Numbered from the stretch's first letter, positions 34,294 to 45,944 are shown. The stretch is DNA of 64,000 nucleotides from Catonia carolina (GCA_035578175.1 JAQMRL010000012.1:25459238-25523237), one strand, 5' to 3'. Notes: a model not told the origin generated them from the letters alone. Numbers and translations are program-made.

Positions 34294-35231
34294 CGAGGTG
34301 TGGCTATTAAATAACGAGACTGACGTTGTAAACAATTTAATTTTTATTTTATACATAATTACTTATTGTCACCTTCAATATACACTCCTTCTCTACCCCT
34401 ACAACGCTCCATGCGAATTTCCATTGTTGGAAACAGTGCTGCAAGTCATCTTCTGTCAGCTCCTTCAGGAGACGTGCCGCTTTCTCTTGTACATCTTCCA
34501 GACTCAAATCTTATCCCTTTTAAAACAGATTTCACCTTAGGGAACAGGTAGAAGTCACATTGTGCATGATCTGGTGAATAAGGTGGATGTTCTAACACTT
34601 AAATGCAGTACTTGACTAGGGACCTCTTGACAGATAACGCGGAAATGAGGTGGCGCATTGTCTTGGTGGAGAACCCATGATTTGTCCTTTCACATTTCGG
34701 GGCGTTTTTCCTTACTCTTTGACGTCGTTTAGAAAGTACCTCAAGGTAGTAATATTAATTAATTGTTTGACCTTCAGGAACCCAGTGAAGGTACACAATT
34801 CCATAGATATCAAAAGTACAATCATCATTGCTTTAAATATTAACTTGCTCATTCGAGCTTTTTTAGCTCTTGGCAAAGTTCGGCTCTTCCAGTGTATGGA
34901 TTGGCGCTCCGTTTCCGGATCTTAAGTAAAAAACCACGTTTCATTACATGTTATTACCGTTTCCAAAAAATTTGGGTCATTTTCAATTTCGCGTACAAAG
35001 TATCAGTACAAACATTTTTGCGAGCTTAATTTCAAACATTTTTGAGCGGCACGTGTCCGGAAGGAGCTGACAGAAGATGACTTCCAGCACTGTTCCCGAC
35101 AATGGAAAATTCGCATGGAGCGTTGTAAGGATAGAGAAGGAGTGTATATTGAAGGTGACAATAACTGATTATGTATAAAATAAAAATACATTTTTTCAAC
35201 GTCAGTCTCGTTATTTAATAGCTACACCTCG
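34294..35231. mobile_element. Mariner element built of two inverted 3' ends
   Basis: TA and the same ~35-bp TIR (CGAGGTGTGGCTATTAAATA) flank both sides. Both ends are 3' ends: 34294-34482 and 35045-35231 are inverted copies of the C-terminal coding sequence plus 3' UTR. The junction lies at a direct repeat CAAACATTTTTG (35009-35020 and 35033-35044). Confidence 0.8.
34330..35010 (-). pseudogene. Mariner transposase, 5'-truncated and mutated
   Basis: Minus-strand frames give TCNETWF, KKARMSKLIFKAMMIV, LHWVPEGQTINQYYYLEVL, KSWVLHQDNAPPH, LEHPPYSPDHAQCDFYLF and GRGREGVYIEGDN-like end blocks. The first catalytic residue reads Asn instead of Asp (near 34940), while the second and third Asp remain with DD34D-type spacing. 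Several frameshifts. Confidence 0.75.
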
Positions 35232-35289
35232 TATTTGTTATTAATATTATTTTTATTCCTCCTTCATATATTCACATTTATATTAATAA

Positions 35290-35400
35290 ATCTGATGTAA
35301 ACTATTTATACAATTTTCTCTTGTCAAAGTTAGTAATAAATCGCAACCTAATTTTAATTATGAGAGAATGATGTTAATACATACAAACCAACCTGGTCGG
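35290..35400 (-). mobile_element. Family A 3' end, minus
   Basis: Blocks TTTTCTCTTGTCAAAGTTAG and TTTTAATTATGAGAGAATGA. It abuts a plus copy. Confidence 0.5.
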
Positions 35401-35447
35401 AATCTGACATTGATGAGCAAAATACAAAAAATCACTGATAATTGACG

Positions 35448-36295
35448 GTAATTTTCACTTTATCTTGCCCTATATTATAATATAGGGAAGGAAAGTAGGT
35501 CTATTGTTTTTATATAAATTTTTCAAAATCGAGTTTTCACAAGAATATACGTTTTCAGACCCCCTGAACCCAAAAATCATGTTCTTAGCGATTAGTCGAT
35601 GTATGAACAAAATATTCCAAGAATAAAGTAGCGTACGAAGTTGAAACTTGGAACTGAATTTACCAGTAGCAAATCAAACTGGAATATTTTCAAAGATATC
35701 GGTTAACCGGAAGTTGTAGTTTGTTGGTGCAATTTTTCACTTTTTGCGATTTTCGCAGTAAAGGCTCATACTATTTTTAAAAATTCGCTTCATTTACTAC
35801 ACATTTATGCTCTACAAGATCTGGTAAGCGTCACATCTGCCAAAATTCTTGGAAACCTTATGCTCTTGTAGAAAGAAATATCTCCTTTTTTTAATATTGC
35901 ACCCTTAATTTTCATTTTAAGGTCAAATGTAGGCCTATTAAATTAAAGTTGTGGACGATTAAGAAACCTACAACTTTTAATTCTAAAATATTTTTCTATA
36001 ACGCTTAGATCACTTCAATTAACAGTGTCAATTAGTGATTTTCTGTATTTTTCTTATAAAAATCGGTAAAAAATGGGTTTTTTTAAGATTGTAATCTTAA
36101 AAAATCCCATTTTTTTACCGATTTATTCTATGCACGACAAAAATGTATATGCCTATAACCAAAGGTATAGGAAATAAAAAATTCTACAACTTTAATTGAA
36201 ACATTACTTTTAGGGGCCTAGTTTAGCGTAAGTTAGTGATTTTTTTCGTATTTTGTATTTTACGTTAGTTTTTCACACCAGATTTTTATAACACT
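35448..36295 (+). mobile_element. Family A, plus copy with internal inverted duplication
   Basis: Starts CTTTATCTTGCCCTATATTA and ends TTTCACACCAGATTTTTA. The microsatellite is lost. A near-perfect palindrome sits at 36061-36123. Positions 36300-36860 hold no recognisable feature. Confidence 0.75.
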
Positions 36296-36869
36296 ATAAA
36301 TGCATGTAATCTAGAAACGATCTTTTCCGTTTTAAAACACCCGTTATTACATTTATAGAGAATGAGATAGCAAAAAATATGTAATTTTTATCCTAATTAG
36401 CGATGTAAGGATATATTCTGTAAATTTGTTTACCGGAGTTTTCATAATTATTTAAAAAATATTATTAGACATTTCTGAAATTTAATGTATGTTAATGGAT
36501 TAAACAAAGATTTGGTAAACGTCATCAAAAACTTTTTTTTTGGCCGGCTCGTTATTATCTAATTAATGTTCTCAACAAAATTTCTGGTTAGAAAATTACA
36601 AAGCAAATGACGTTATTTTCCTTCTTGATTATTTCCCTCGTTTATGTTTTCTTCTCCCTTTTACTCTAATCCATTAGCTGCATTCTTTTAAGTTGCTCCT
36701 CGTTTCATTCGAATAAATTTCCATATTGCATTATAACTGTTCTAATGATTATGTTGTTCAAATGACATTCCGTACCAAGAATGATAACTCTGTATCCTAA
36801 GGTTATTACTTGTCGTTAACCTGTTTACATTATTAATTGTTTTATGCCCTATATGAATGTATAAAAGTA

Positions 36870-37050
36870 AACACCCTCAAGACAAGCCAAGATTAGAAAT
36901 TATAATTCTGTAATAAAACCTGTTTGTCTGTACACGAATAGGTGCCTTAGACTGACCGGGAAGACTGGTCTTAGTGAAGGAGAGATATTTGGAAGAAAGA
37001 TCCTCCGCAAGATAATGGGTCCGAAGATAGTAGACAGACATTATAGGTTG
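36870..37050 (+). pseudogene. LINE ORF2 fragment
   Basis: The frame reads RLRLTGKTGLSEGEIFGRK and ILRKIMGPKIVDRHYRL, the region just upstream of the block preserved at 28241 in RTE-like ORF2. Truncated on both sides. It ends at the GTT tail of family B. Confidence 0.55.
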
Positions 37051-37555
37051 TTGTTGTTGTTATTGTTTAGGTCATCAGCCGAAAGGCTGGTTTGAAATTA
37101 CTTTCAGAGGAGATAACTCTGATTAGTGTCTTTTACACCTCTACCTCTTCTGTTCTTAAATGATTCAGTCATATAATTTGTTGACCATGTGGTAAGATTA
37201 TATATTTGTATTCCTAATTTTTGGGTACGTTGCAATCTGTTCAATTTAGAACAATAAGCAACCCCATGACCCAATGAGATGAGGATGATGTGTATGACGT
37301 GTAAATGAGGTGTAGTCTTGTGCAGACCCAGGCCGACCATTCCTGAGAGAGTATGGTTAATTAAACCCCAACCATCAAAGTACACTGGTAACCACTGTCT
37401 AGCATTCAAATCCGTATAAAAGTAACTACCTTTACTATAATTTGAACCAGGAACCTTCGTCTCCGAAAATCAGCTGTTAAACAGCTGATTTTGGCGACGA
37501 CTTTACCTCTAGACCAACCCGGTGGGTCATGTGGTAAGAAACAGAAATATTTGAG
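37051..37555 (-). mobile_element. Family B partial copy interrupted by a SINE
   Basis: 37051-37197 and 37540-37555 are contiguous in family B (ACCATGTGGTAAGAAACAG). The (GTT)n tail and AGGTCATCAGCCGAAAGG mark the end. The central open-frame part is deleted. Confidence 0.75.
37198..37527 (-). mobile_element. tRNA-derived SINE with 12-bp target duplication
   Basis: CATGTGGTAAGA occurs at 37186-37197 and 37528-37539. The element is a 330-bp minus copy of the 29664 SINE with a complete head, B box and the AATCAGCTG palindrome. Confidence 0.9.
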
Positions 37556-38369
37556 TAGCCTAGTTACAAAGATGGCCAATTCTATTTTTCAAAATTTTTC
37601 AGGAGAGCAGAAAAACTGGTTCGCATAATATTATTTATTTCTGTCACCGGACTTTTTTTTGATAGATATATTGTAATCTAAAAAACCATAAACCACAGTT
37701 ATTTTGGTTTTATGAGTTGAATTAAAGAAGAAAATTGCAAATGAATTATGGAGTTGGCTGTGTTTGTAACCTTTGGGAGTTGGCCTACTGTGGAACTAAG
37801 ATAGGCCTACGATTTTCAGACTGTTAGGAGTAATACAATTTTAAGGGAAAGAATAAAAACGCTATAATACGTAACTTACTAATAATATAGTTAGTAACGT
37901 GTAAAGTTACTTATTACAAAAAAATCAACAAATTTGTCTTTTTTCAGCTTTTATTTGTTATCGGGAACTGTACATCATTGAAGACTACCCAATTTGATCG
38001 CTGCTTTGCTGTATTATTTGACATGAATTAGGCATGAGTTTGGAGAGGGACCCCCAGTAGAGTTTGTTCGTGAATGGCTGTCAGCTGGTCACCATAAAAA
38101 ATCGCTTGCTAAACCGGTGTTACTTAACAAATAATAGCGACTTACTGCCAGCTGATTGACTAGGCTGGTCCGGAGGCCAGGTTAACAAATTTGACAAAAG
38201 TTTTTAACAATAACCTATAAACTTTTATCAAAATTAATTTACTAATACACAATTCAGTTTGACAATGTCAAATTATAAACTCTTGTATGCATAATTTTAT
38301 TTGATTTCTAAATGGGTAATGTCAAATTTAAATGTATTGTGAATTAATTTCAATAACGTCATTGCACTC

Positions 38370-39170
38370 GTCAGCAGGCATATTCTCACACTCACAAGTC
38401 AGGGCTTCATCTAGAAATTTGTGTTTTGTGTCTATAATTTTTTTAAGCCATAGAAACTTTTCCAGTTCATTCCCTTTTTCTCCAAAATGTTTTTAACATA
38501 ACTCTTGTACATCCTTGATTTTCGACGGCTTCACTTTAACTCTTATGATTAGCTCTATCTAATGAATTATGATCATATGTTTTTTGCCGTTCTTTGTTAC
38601 TGACAAAAATTGTGCAACTTCAAAGCTGTAATATTTTTTTCTCTACTTGCAGAGAAGGAACAGGGTTTTTTACTAAAACCGAGTTTTCGAACTTACAAAA
38701 TGTGGAAGTGGAGTCCAGCTGGATCTTTGACAATTATTTCGCTTAAGCTTCCCAGTCACAGTTAATCCAGTCGGTTCCTAAAATTTTGAGAGAACCACAG
38801 TTTTCTAAAACTTCATGGCACTCTTCAAACTGATTTATTGTCTCCATTTTCTTCAAGTCCCTTTCAATTAATCCAAATACTCTGTCATTGGGCATATAAG
38901 AGTGACCAGTAACAGGGAAAACAATTTCCGATTTTTTATATTTGAAGGAGCACGGGCCAAAATGCAAGCCACATTGTCAGAATAGTAGTATTTTTGCTTT
39001 GTCTTTGGTACCCGTCACCAACTAAGCAGATTATATGAATGTCATTAAGAGCTCCAAAAACTTGTAAGAAAATTAACACAAACAGGAATTTATACAATGG
39101 AACTTTCACATTTAAGTCAATAACAATCGCATGAGGCTTTGCGGCTGTCACTTGACTAGATCTGAAGCTC
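38370..39170 (-). pseudogene. DUF7869-like protein, pseudogene 2
   Basis: Minus frames give HAIVIDLNVKVPLYKF, then GDGYQRQSKNTTILTM (decayed SDxCGGQNKN). After one indel near 38960 comes NIKKSEIVFPVTGHSYMPND and RVFGLIERDLKKMETINQF. After a stop at 38742 the continuation HNSLDRANHKS, KPSKIKDVQEL and GNELEKFLWLKKI extends it to about 38380. The HSYMPNDRVFGLIER block parallels HSYFPCDRRFAIIER at 9546-9600. It is the C-terminal half of the protein; the N-terminus is missing. Positions 37560-38370 show nothing recognisable. Confidence 0.65.
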
Positions 39171-39294
39171 TCATTGGTTCAGCACGGAGTTGGCCGATAT
39201 TTTAACCAGGCTGCTTTGAAGTTGGCCGTTTATGAAACTAAGCTCAGTTTTTAAATGTCAATTTTGATAAAAATGGAGTTTGCCGTTTTTGAAA

Positions 39295-39375
39295 CTAGGC
39301 TACTCAATTTATTTTACCCCTGCAACGAACAGATTGAGTGTAAATAATTTGACACTCCACCTGTCTGTTATTGGC
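39295..39375 (-). repeat. Family B fragment
   Basis: ACAGATTGAGTGTAAATAAT and CACTCCACCTGTCTG. Only the 5' edge of family B. Confidence 0.7.
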
Positions 39376-39784
39376 AACAGTATACGTTAAGAGGTCGAGA
39401 ACAAAGAAAATGAACGATTAGAAAAAGATAACTAAAATTTTACAGACACCTGTATAAAATCAATGAACCGTTGCCAAAGAAAAAGTTAAAACACTAAACA
39501 ATAGACCTAAGGTGGCGAATAAACGGTTCAAAGAAGGCTGGTAAGGATATTAAGAAAACCAAAACAAACCGAGAAAACTTAATGAACTTGACCAAATTCA
39601 GACAACTAATTACGGAACTTGAAGGTTTCCTTGAAGAGCAAATACAGAACACTGGTTGGACAGATAAGATGAAAAGGCTACAATGAGCGATTGTTGAGAA
39701 TGTGGACTGCAAAAAGCGCTTCCAGAAACGTTTAAAGTCATCAAACGTGGTTTAAAATTGGCCTCATACGATCAAAAATGAATG

Positions 39785-39965
39785 AACAGGGAAGGTAAGT
39801 TTTCTTATCGAATTGTCGAAATTGAGTTTTCTCCGAAAATACACGTTTTTAGGTCCCTTGAACTTAAAGACCATGTTTTTACTGATTGATCTGTGTGTGT
39901 ATGTGTAAACTAAACATTTGAACAACGGAATATTATGCGATGTTGAAATTTGTATTTAGTTTAGT
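39785..39965 (+). mobile_element. Family A 5' fragment
   Basis: Blocks GAAATTGAGTTTTCTCCG and GATTGATCTGTGTGTGTATG. It joins directly to a tRNA-like segment. Confidence 0.6.
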
Positions 39966-39977
39966 TCCACTAGGAAA

Positions 39978-40055
39978 CCCTAGACGGGAATTGAACCAGA
40001 GATCTCCACATTGTAGTCTAGCCTACTAACTCTACACAACAGACGCCGTCTGTAA
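39978..40055 (-). mobile_element. tRNA-like SINE head
   Basis: The minus strand has GTTGTGTAGAGTTAGTAGGC (A-box-like) and GGTTCAATTCCCGTCTAG (B-box-like) at tRNA spacing. Probably SINE-derived. Positions 40060-40730 show nothing recognisable. Confidence 0.5.
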
Positions 40056-40745
40056 ATTTTAAATTTGTTAAACAGGCACTATGATTCATTTGAATTCGTT
40101 CTCGTATTGAGTCACTAAACATGTTTTTGTTATAAATTTTTGTGGTTTAAGGAAATCCTCAAATACTGAAATTTCTGAGTTCCATGAAATATTTTCTTTA
40201 CCACGAACAATTAAAGGGAAACTCGATTTATATTGTAACATTAGGCTATAAATGGTTAAGGTGAGACAACATTAGGTGAGACCGGGTATTATATGGAAAA
40301 AATATATTTTGTAACTAGCTACCTGTGAAGGGATGGAGTGTCAGTGTAATATTAGGAAAATTGACTCTTATTGTCATATCTTGTATTCTTTTGTGATTTA
40401 AGTTTTACACAAATTGTTCTCTAATCTTTTTATTTATGTATGTATACCCGTAGTAATTTGTTTCCAAATTTCTCCGAATTCCTTTATTTCGTTCGTTCTT
40501 TCTCGTACCAAATTTGCTTTGAAATTATTGCTTTAAGTATTTAGAATAAAGGTTTCGTATTATATTATTTGTTTATTACCACATTTTTTTTTAATTCTTT
40601 CTAGATACCTAATAGGGTTAGCTCATTTTGTTGGGTTCTTATTTTTGTTGTATTCAGTCAGTTCAAGTTGTTGTTGGAATTTTTACGTTAAGAATAGGTG
40701 CGTGGTGTACACTTTGGGGCTGGTCGTAGGTATAAGGTAATTTTT

Positions 40746-40890
40746 ACTTTCTCTTGCCTATATGAATATATAAGAAGGAAAGTATTGTTTTCATGTCGAT
40801 TTTTCGAAATCGAGTTTTCACCGGATCTATACGTTTTCAGACCCCCTGAACCCAAAAAACATGTTTTTAGCGATTGGTCTGTGTGTCTGT

Positions 40891-40929
<39 letters not shown>

Positions 40930-41713
40930 TGTGTGTGAACAGAATATCTCAAGAACGGAACATCGTACGAACTTGAAACTTGAAACTTAAGTTAAGTACC
41001 ACTACCGGACGCGACACGAACATTTTCATCAAAATCGGTCAACCGGAAGTAGTAGTTTATTCGTATAATTTTTCAGTTTTTTGCGATTTTCTCAAAAACC
41101 GGTCCTACGATTTTTTTTAAAATCGCCTATTTTACTTAATTTTTTATTCTCTACAAGATAGGGTAGGCGCCATGTTTGCTGAAATTCTCGGTGAGGCTGT
41201 TTTCACGTATAAACGTTGTTTTTTTAAGATTACGGCTTTAATATAAATTTTAGCGCAAAAACTTATATAATAAAAGTTGTAGAGAAATTAAAAACCTACA
41301 ACTTTTGTTTCTAACATTTTTTTGTATAACGCTTAGTTTAGCGGTAATTAGCGATTTTCTGTTTTTTTTCTCACGAAAACGTGAGAAAAATCGATTTTTT
41401 TAACATTTCGGTCTTAGTATGCATTTTACGACAAAAGTGTATATAATTAAATTTATAGAAAATTAAAAAATCTACAACTTTTTCTTAGAGCATTTTTCTC
41501 TACAGAGCCTAGTTTAGCGTGAAAGCGTGATTTTCCGTATTTTTAAGCCAAACTGAGTTCGATTGTCATTTTGCGTCATTCACTCATGATTAAAATAAGG
41601 TTATGTTTTTGAGGTTAGTTTTTGTTCATTTCTAATGTTTTAATACTAATGTTAGGGTTATTGTTAATTATTTGCATTGGCAAGAGAAAGTTGTGTGAGT
41701 GTTTCACACCAGA
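40746..41713 (+). mobile_element. Family A, full-length reference copy
   Basis: Runs from CTTTCTCTTGCCTATATGAA to GTGTTTCACACCAG. ATTTTTA with five Ts flanks both sides. Microsatellite at 40879-40937. Internal hairpin AAAAGTTGTAG ... CTACAACTTTT at about 41272-41307. No coding capacity, so it is non-autonomous. 41725-42570 holds only a 64-codon frame without known domains. Confidence 0.85.
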
Positions 41714-42569
41714 TTTTTAAATGTAAAATTATTGTTACTTTTAGTTTAGTTAAAGCTGTACGTTTTTGTAGATAATTTATTTAAGTTACTCCATATAATT
41801 TGTTGAAGTTTAATAATTTAATTGTGGCAGTAAATATTTGTTTTAAGTTGAAGGGAGTTTCTTTATTATTTATTGTAATACTCAGATCCGGAATGAACCT
41901 ACGTTTAGGTGTTACAATATTATCTTCAGTCAAAATCGTGTATTGTTTGCTCTCATTTACTACAAGATCAACAAGGGTAGAAATTCATGGATGACCTAGC
42001 ATTACTGTTTGGTTATATCAGTGCATATTTCAATACAATCATTTTTATTTATTGATTATGTAAATTTGTTGGACACACACAAACATGAAGCAAGATCTAA
42101 ATCGAATTAGTCATTAGGAACGTTCAATTTAGACTCCAACAATGGATGTCACTTGTTGACAGTTGTACGTAATTCAAACGTTATCATCCGGATTTTAAGT
42201 GAAATTAATGATACGTACAAACCAAGCCAGCTAAATTTATAATTCATATTCTGGTCTACTATCCGTAATGCACTGCTTTTGTAATTACCTTATTCATAAA
42301 TATGTCAATCCAACCGATCCAAAATTAGTTATAAACTCATTCTCCATAAATATGAGTTATTTATATTTTCTGTTATTTATATCTATTTGTAACTCCATTT
42401 GTCAGTGATATTTTACACATGGCACATGCTTATTGTGATTAGAAATCTGTCCTGTAGTTATTCGCTCAAGTAATGCTTTTGAAGTAAAACATTATTTATT
42501 ACACAAGTTTAATTACATATTGCTGTATCATAAGATTTCCTTTTGATCATAACAAGCAGTTGGAATGTT

Positions 42570-42705
42570 TAATTATTTGCACTCAATCTGCCCGTTCCAG
42601 GGCTACAAAAATTGTTCTGTTTCTTTTTACACGGTCAGCCAATTGTGTGGATGAAGCATTTAAGAACAGATGAGGGAGAGGTGTAAAAGACACCTAGAGG
42701 TTAGG
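42570..42705 (+). repeat. Family B fragment
   Basis: TTATTTGCACTCAATCTGCC, TCCAGGGCTACAAAAAT and GAGGTGTAAAAGACAC, the first third of family B. Confidence 0.75.
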
Positions 42706-42719
42706 GTTCCATTATGAAG

Positions 42720-43440
42720 GATAGGTTATTCTGTCCTTTAGCTATTTTTTACCATACGGTGGCATTTTTGTCCCTTACTTTCAATTTTTAATATCAAGTG
42801 GCATATCGAAAAATACAGTTAGTTGTCTGGTTGGCATTACCGATTTGACTTAGAGAAAAATAACTCTTCTTTCGAAGTGTGATAATGTGCCGCTGCAACT
42901 GGGCCACTTTATCCGCATCGGCACCTGGCAAACGTTGACAGTTTGGAGTTTTCCGCCTGATGGAAAATTCATGTGTTGCACCCAACCTCAGCTTGCCTTA
43001 AAGTCTTCTATGTTCACCTCTTTCACGATTTCAATAGCTTTTAATTGACACATTTCTGTTGACACTGCATAAACGAGTTGTTTGTTTTCGTTTTACGTAG
43101 TCCCGCTACCGTTCTTCAACTTCCACATAGGCTACTTTGCCTGAATTCTACGAAATGCCATACTCTTTCGCGAACAATCCTATAGTTGGTCCTTATTTTT
43201 TTATCCAGTCTCGAATACATGATTCAGATAGATTGTATTTTCTACCTACTGCACGATTCTCTGCAAGTTCAGAAATTCGTAGAAATAAGGGACTGACGGA
43301 GCACAACAAACATCCGCTGTAGATAAGTCATATTATACGACCAATTGGACGGCTTTGTCTTCTTGTACATGATGTAATTTCCTCGTACTTAGCGCTTACC
43401 CGATCTTGTAAAATGGCCGGCGTTTTTTCTAAATTAGATT
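42720..43440 (-). pseudogene. Tigger/pogo-type transposase relic
   Basis: Minus frames give ENRAVGRKYNLSESCIRDWI (psq/CENP-B-type helix-turn-helix), AYVEVEE, RDYVKRKQTT, LKAIEIVKEVNIEDFKAS-like sequence, IRRKTPNCQRLPGADADK, QRHIITLRKKSYFSLSQIG, then VFFDMPLD in a third frame. This is the order of pogo/Tigger transposases up to the start of the DDE domain (NADQT ... FFDMPS), so it is truncated before most catalytic residues. At least three frameshifts and several stops. TIRs not located. Confidence 0.7.
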
Positions 43441-43683
43441 AAATCGTGTAAGCCACGCACCTTATTTTTGGGCTTCAACTTCAGGTATAAAATGTGCGCA
43501 GCATACACGGCTAAATACGGTTATAGGTTTCCTCAGACGCTGACATATTAATGTGTTCCTCCCATTGAAGCAAAAAATCGACTGTTATTTCTAAGAAACT
43601 TATTTTCCTTGGTTATTTTACGGCATCTGTAACTGGTAAATTCTGAGATGCTATGAATTATTAAATGTTGAAGTTCTAGCTAG

Positions 43684-43735
43684 GTTTTTGAACGTGGAGA
43701 AAAAAAAACACAAAAATGGGTCTTCTCCACGTTCA
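43684..43735. repeat. Hairpin with perfect 13-bp stem
   Basis: TGAACGTGGAGAA pairs with TTCTCCACGTTCA around a loop of about 23 bases. Positions 43740-44515 hold only a 90-codon frame running into family A. Confidence 0.8.
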
Positions 43736-44514
43736 TAGAAAACTAATTTTTATCCAGCCAACTCTCAACAACTTTTAGTTCCATCTCTGCTCTTCCTTTA
43801 GTGTTGTATTCCAGTCTGGTCCCACAAGTAGTAGTACAGTATCGTCTGCAAAAGTTATTTTGTTACAGTAATTTCATTGAATGAGTATCCTAATATATTA
43901 ACTACAATAGGTTGTCTTCTACAATTTGCATAGTATGAGAATATAATGTGTCTTAAACTTATTTTATTCCCACCGTAATTTTACGTCATAACTTATACAA
44001 TAACCACAAACAACTCATCTAGATTGTGAGTACTATGTATCATTCAATGTTTTTGATGAGGTTCTTGCGGTAAGCAACGCATAAGGTAACATTGTTACAA
44101 GGCCTACATTAATACATTGTAATGAATGAGCAAAGTTTGGTCATATTCATGAACATCTTACGTGCCTCTAAGAGCATGGATTCCCTACAAAAGGATGTTT
44201 GTGGTTAAATTATAAGAGACTTCACTTAAACATCACAACGCTTCAGGCGTAAGATTATTTTCTACTACCTATTCTGTCGTACTGTTATATCTTCCTCTAC
44301 AGAAAGCGGCTAGTTATGCGTAAAATCTCTCTATGCGAAGTTTTCGTGAGGATAATTTGTTAAAGTTTTCTGATAATTTTAAGTTCGAATTACACGGTGT
44401 AGATGTTAGGTATGAATTTAATAAAAAGATTGCTTTACGACGAAGTACGTACAAGTGTATTTATGAAGGTCATTTTACTAGTGAAAATAAGGAAAAAGTT
44501 CAAATAAATATGAG

Positions 44515-44605
44515 TGAAACACTCACAAGTCTTTCTCTTACCAATAAAAATTACGACCTATGTTTAATCATTAGTGAGTTATGTAAAATGAAAAACATTA
44601 CCTAA
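44515..44605 (-). mobile_element. Family A 3' end, minus
   Basis: GAGTGAAACACTCACAAGTC, TTTCTCTTACCAATAAA and TTAATCATTAGTGAGTTATG. Confidence 0.65.
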
Positions 44606-44624
44606 TTTACATCTTTTTTTTTTT

Positions 44625-44780
44625 TTTGCTCTACGTCTGACTATTCCACAATTACTGCTAATGCAGACGGTAAGAAGGATAGCAGATGAAGATGAGCGAT
44701 AAAAAATGCCAGACTTGATCAAAAATCGAACCAGGGACCCTAGCGTAGAAGTCAGTCACGCTAACCACTACGCCAAAATG
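44625..44780 (-). mobile_element. SINE family D, fuller copy
   Basis: TGCTAATGCAGACGGTAAGA and, reversed, TGGCGTAGTGGTTAGCGTGA (A box) with CCTGGTTCGATTTTTG (B-box-like). The tRNA-like head lies on the right. Confidence 0.65.
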
Positions 44781-44884
44781 ATAAAAATAAAAGCTGCAGA
44801 ATGAAAATCAATGTTTCACATCGAGGAAAATTAAATTGACGCTAACTTAGCGTTTTTGAAAAAAAAAAATTGACATAAAAGTTT

Positions 44885-45690
44885 AAGCTTTTGCTGTTTC
44901 TTGCCCTATATGATTATGTAGGATTTGTTTTTATGTAAATTTTTCGAAACTGAATTTTCACCGGATATAAACGTTTTTTGACCCCCTAAACCCAAAAAAA
45001 ACATGTTTTTAGTGATTGATCTGTATGAACAAAGAATCTCAAGAACGGAATAGCGACCGAAGTTGAAACTAGGAACTTAAGTTACCATTAATAAACCCAA
45101 CAAGAACATTTCCATTGAAATCGGTCAACCGGAAGTTGTACTTTATTGGTGCAACTTTTCCCTTATTACAATTTTCTCAAAAACGACAACTACGATTTTT
45201 TTTAATACTTTTATTTACTACATTTTTATGGTCAAGAAGATCTGGTAAGCGCCATGACGGCTGAAATTCTTGGCAAAGCTTTGCTCTCGTAGAAGAAAAT
45301 GTTTATTTTTAAGATTGCGGCCTTAATATGTGTTTCAAAGAGAAAGTATATTTAGATAAAGTTGTAAAATATTTAAAAAGCTTCAACTTTTAACCCATAC
45401 ATTTCTTTGTACAACGACTAGTTTAGCAGTAATAAGTGATTTTCTGTTTCTTCATGAAAATCTGTAATAAATAAGATTTCTTAATATTACGTCCTTAGTA
45501 GCCTATGCATTTTACGACAAAAGTGTATAATCTAAATTATAGAAAATTAAAAACCTACAACTTTTATTACAGAAACTTTATTTAGCAGAACCTAGTTTAT
45601 AGTCGATTAGTGATTATACGTAATTTTAGGCCAAACTGAGGTTGATTTTCATTTTGCATCATTCACTCATGAATTAAGTTACTATTTTAA
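44885..45690 (+). mobile_element. Family A, plus copy without 3' terminus
   Basis: Starts TTTCTTGCCCTATATGA and passes through GGTCAACCGGAAGTTGTAC and TGCATCATTCACTCATGAAT. It then joins SINE family C sequence at about 45695-45815. A further fragment with TTTTTTTAAATTGCGGCC lies at 45835-45935. Confidence 0.7.
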
Positions 45691-45694
45691 TTTT

Positions 45695-45815
45695 ATTTGT
45701 TAATTTAAAGTCGCATTAACAGCTTGTTCATTAGTGACTACGGTGGGTTAAGAAACTGTAATGATGGGTTGGAACGTAATAATTTTAAGACACTTGCTGG
45801 GAATCGAACTCAATG
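45695..45815 (-). mobile_element. SINE family C, partial
   Basis: AAGTCGCATTAACAGCTTG, TTAGTGACTACGGTGGG and TGCTGGGAATCGAACTCAA match the 32245-32400 copy. Confidence 0.6.
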
Positions 45816-45944
45816 TGCTTCGTAGAAAACAATGTGTTTTTTTAAATTGCGGCCTTATATGAATTTTAGGGAAAAAGTGTACCTTATACAATAAATCTTA
45901 CAGCAAATAAAACGATCTACACAATTTATTTCCGTAACCTCTAG

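Noticed and set aside
34298..34551. Plus-strand frames with hydrophobic residues
   Set aside because: Antisense shadow of the mariner transposase C-terminus.
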